DNA of 6,869 nucleotides from Ruminococcaceae bacterium UBA6855 (GTDB taxonomy: Bacteria > Bacillota > Clostridia > Oscillospirales > Acutalibacteraceae). The stretch lies in NCBI GenBank assembly GCA_002451755.1, contig DKDF01000060.1:3394-10262 (forward strand). The letters are read 5' to 3'. The translations under genes were made by a program, and so were the position numbers. Below the pieces are notes generated by a model. The model saw nothing but the letters and a program-made list of their open reading frames with translations. It was not told the DNA's origin and ran no database searches. Positions 5,969 through 6,869 of the stretch are shown in pieces; the stretch's first letter is position 1; each line of letters begins with the position of its first letter.

Positions 5969-6676
5969 TTGACAGCTCTTTACATAATAGTTGGCATTAT
6001 CGCGCTTATAGTTATCCTGTTTTCGATAAAGGTCAGCGTGACTGCCGAATATGCCGATTCGTTTTCTCTCGATGTGCAGTGGCTTTTTATAAAGCTGCAT
6101 ATATTCCCGCAGACCGAGGAACAGAAAGCGAAGAGAGAGACAAAAAAGGCAAAGAAAGAAGAAAAAAAGAAGAAAAAGAAAAAGCCCGAAAAAGAGAAGC
6201 CGAAGGAAGAAAAGAAAGAGGAGGACAAAACCTCCGAACCAAAGAAAAACATCTTCAAAGAGTTCTATGAGAACCAGGGCTTCGGCGCAACGGTCGAACT
6301 TATTCAGACTGCGGCGGCTCAGCTCGGCGGCTTTATGGGCAGCATATACAGAGCCTTTGTCATAGAAAATCTAAAGCTCCTTTTGAAAGTCAGCTCCGGA
6401 GACGATGCGGCTCAGAATGCCATAAAATACGGCAAGGTGTGTTCGGCGGTCTATCCTTCAATGGGCTTTATATGCTCGAATATGAAGGTCAAAAAATATG
6501 AGGTGAATGTTGTTCCCGACTTCATCTCGCAGGAGAATAAAGCTCGGTTTGCGCTCTCGCTCTCCGTCAGACCTATAAAGCTTACGAATGCGGCGGTTGT
6601 CCTTGCATTCAGGCTTTTGTTCAAAGTGCTTTTAAAACTGCTTAAAGGCAGTAAAAAGAAAAATAAATCTGTTTGA
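5969..6676 (+). CDS. DUF2953 domain protein with N-terminal membrane anchor and Lys/Glu-rich insert
   Basis: A 235-residue protein I assign to the DUF2953 family, which in clostridia commonly lies just before a GerW/YtfJ-type gene, as here. Its biochemical role is unknown. Residues 1-20 form a single N-terminal hydrophobic segment, likely a membrane anchor. A short beta-like stretch (21-47) follows. Residues about 52-94 are almost entirely Lys, Glu and Pro, likely a flexible charged insert. The C-terminal part (about 95-226) holds the recognisable family segment: LKLLLKVSSGDDAAQNAIKY (135-154), AVYPSMGFI (160-168) and VVPDFISQENKARFALSLSV (181-200). A hydrophobic amphipathic stretch (209-226) and a basic end follow. 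The TTG start is supported by AGGAGGTG. The 15 bp gap from scpB and 25 bp gap to the next gene indicate an operon. The family call rests on motif recall plus context, so it is less certain than the neighbours. Confidence 0.82.
   Translation: MTALYIIVGIIALIVILFSIKVSVTAEYADSFSLDVQWLFIKLHIFPQTEEQKAKRETKKAKKEEKKKKKKKPEKEKPKEEKKEEDKTSEPKKNIFKEFYENQGFGATVELIQTAAAQLGGFMGSIYRAFVIENLKLLLKVSSGDDAAQNAIKYGKVCSAVYPSMGFICSNMKVKKYEVNVVPDFISQENKARFALSLSVRPIKLTNAAVVLAFRLLFKVLLKLLKGSKKKNKSV
6122..6250 (+). repeat. Purine-rich low-complexity tract encoding a Lys/Glu insert
   Basis: This stretch within the DUF2953 gene is almost all A and G and encodes about 43 residues dominated by Lys and Glu with a few Pro. 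It includes an A6 run at 6142-6147 and an A7 run at 6162-6168. There is no fixed repeat unit; it is compositional rather than tandem. Such tracts are prone to length change and polymerase slippage. Confidence 0.85.
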
Positions 6677-6701
6677 AATCCAATGAAAGGCGGACTTAAA
6701 A

Positions 6702-6869
6702 ATGAAAGAACAGTCAGCATCCGGAATTCTCGGAACTTCAATCGAAAAGATAAAGGATCTTGTTGATGTCAGCACGATCATCGGCGATCCCATGGATCTG
6801 GGCGACGGCATAAAAATCATTCCCGTCTCTAAGGTATCCTATGGCTTTGCGTCGGGCGGTTCGGACTAT
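6702..6869 (+). CDS. GerW/YtfJ-family sporulation protein, 5' part (3' end outside window)
   Basis: The first 56 codons of a GerW (YtfJ) family gene, open to the right edge. After a short Ser/Gly-containing N-terminus, the visible residues carry the family's start: a helix (about 12-22), then TIIGDPMDLGDGIKIIPVSK (25-44) and VSYGFASGGSDY (45-56). These match the conserved 'IGDP...DG...IPVSKVSxGFxxGG' pattern I recall for this family. In Bacillus, YtfJ/GerW is made in the forespore and is needed for normal response to some germinants. Relatives also occur in clostridia not known to sporulate, so this gene alone does not prove sporulation. The ATG is preceded by GAAAGG about 11 bases upstream, a moderate site. 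The gap from the DUF2953 gene is 25 bp. Confidence 0.88.
   Translation, partial: MKEQSASGILGTSIEKIKDLVDVSTIIGDPMDLGDGIKIIPVSKVSYGFASGGSDY

Noticed and set aside
5980..6258. Minus-strand open frame encoding a Phe/Ser-rich hydrophobic peptide
   Set aside because: It is the reverse complement of the Lys/Glu tract, which automatically reads as Phe and Ser. It is not a membrane protein gene.

Overview
The window is a compact bacterial segment, roughly half G+C, with nine genes all on the + strand. Gaps are 40 bp or less and one gene pair overlaps. The gene set (PrmC, ScpA/ScpB, a YqhQ-type DUF1385 protein, DUF2953 and a GerW/YtfJ-type protein) points to a Gram-positive Clostridia-type Firmicute, most likely near the Oscillospirales/Ruminococcaceae. 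That placement is inferred from gene content and order, not from a marker phylogeny. ATA is a heavily used isoleucine codon, and GTG and TTG starts occur behind strong Shine-Dalgarno sequences.

Layout. Positions 1-407 hold the 3' part of an OmpR/PhoB-type response regulator, and 441-1913 its partner membrane histidine kinase. A DUF1385 multi-pass membrane protein (1888-2919) starts inside the kinase's 3' end. Then come prmC, the release-factor glutamine methyltransferase (2960-3802); an M50 site-2-protease-like membrane protein (3823-4536); scpA (4544-5254) and scpB (5276-5953), the kleisin and its partner in the SMC condensin; a DUF2953 protein with a long Lys/Glu tract (5969-6676); and the first 56 codons of a GerW/YtfJ-family gene running off the right edge (6702-6869).

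How they fit together. I see no hairpin terminator or convincing internal promoter, so the block could be read as one long transcript or a few overlapping ones. The genes serve signalling, translation termination, chromosome segregation and envelope/spore-related roles. This looks like conserved housekeeping linkage rather than one pathway. I see no RNA gene, CRISPR array, insertion sequence, phage gene or attachment site, and no gene-free stretch over 300 bases.

I did not find a clear, previously undescribed system. The best leads are the uncharacterised DUF1385 protein, which carries an HxxEH pattern and is coupled to the two-component pair; the minimal M50 protease lodged between prmC and scpA; and the Lys/Glu tract of the DUF2953 gene, which contains two in-frame A-AAA-AAG heptamers.
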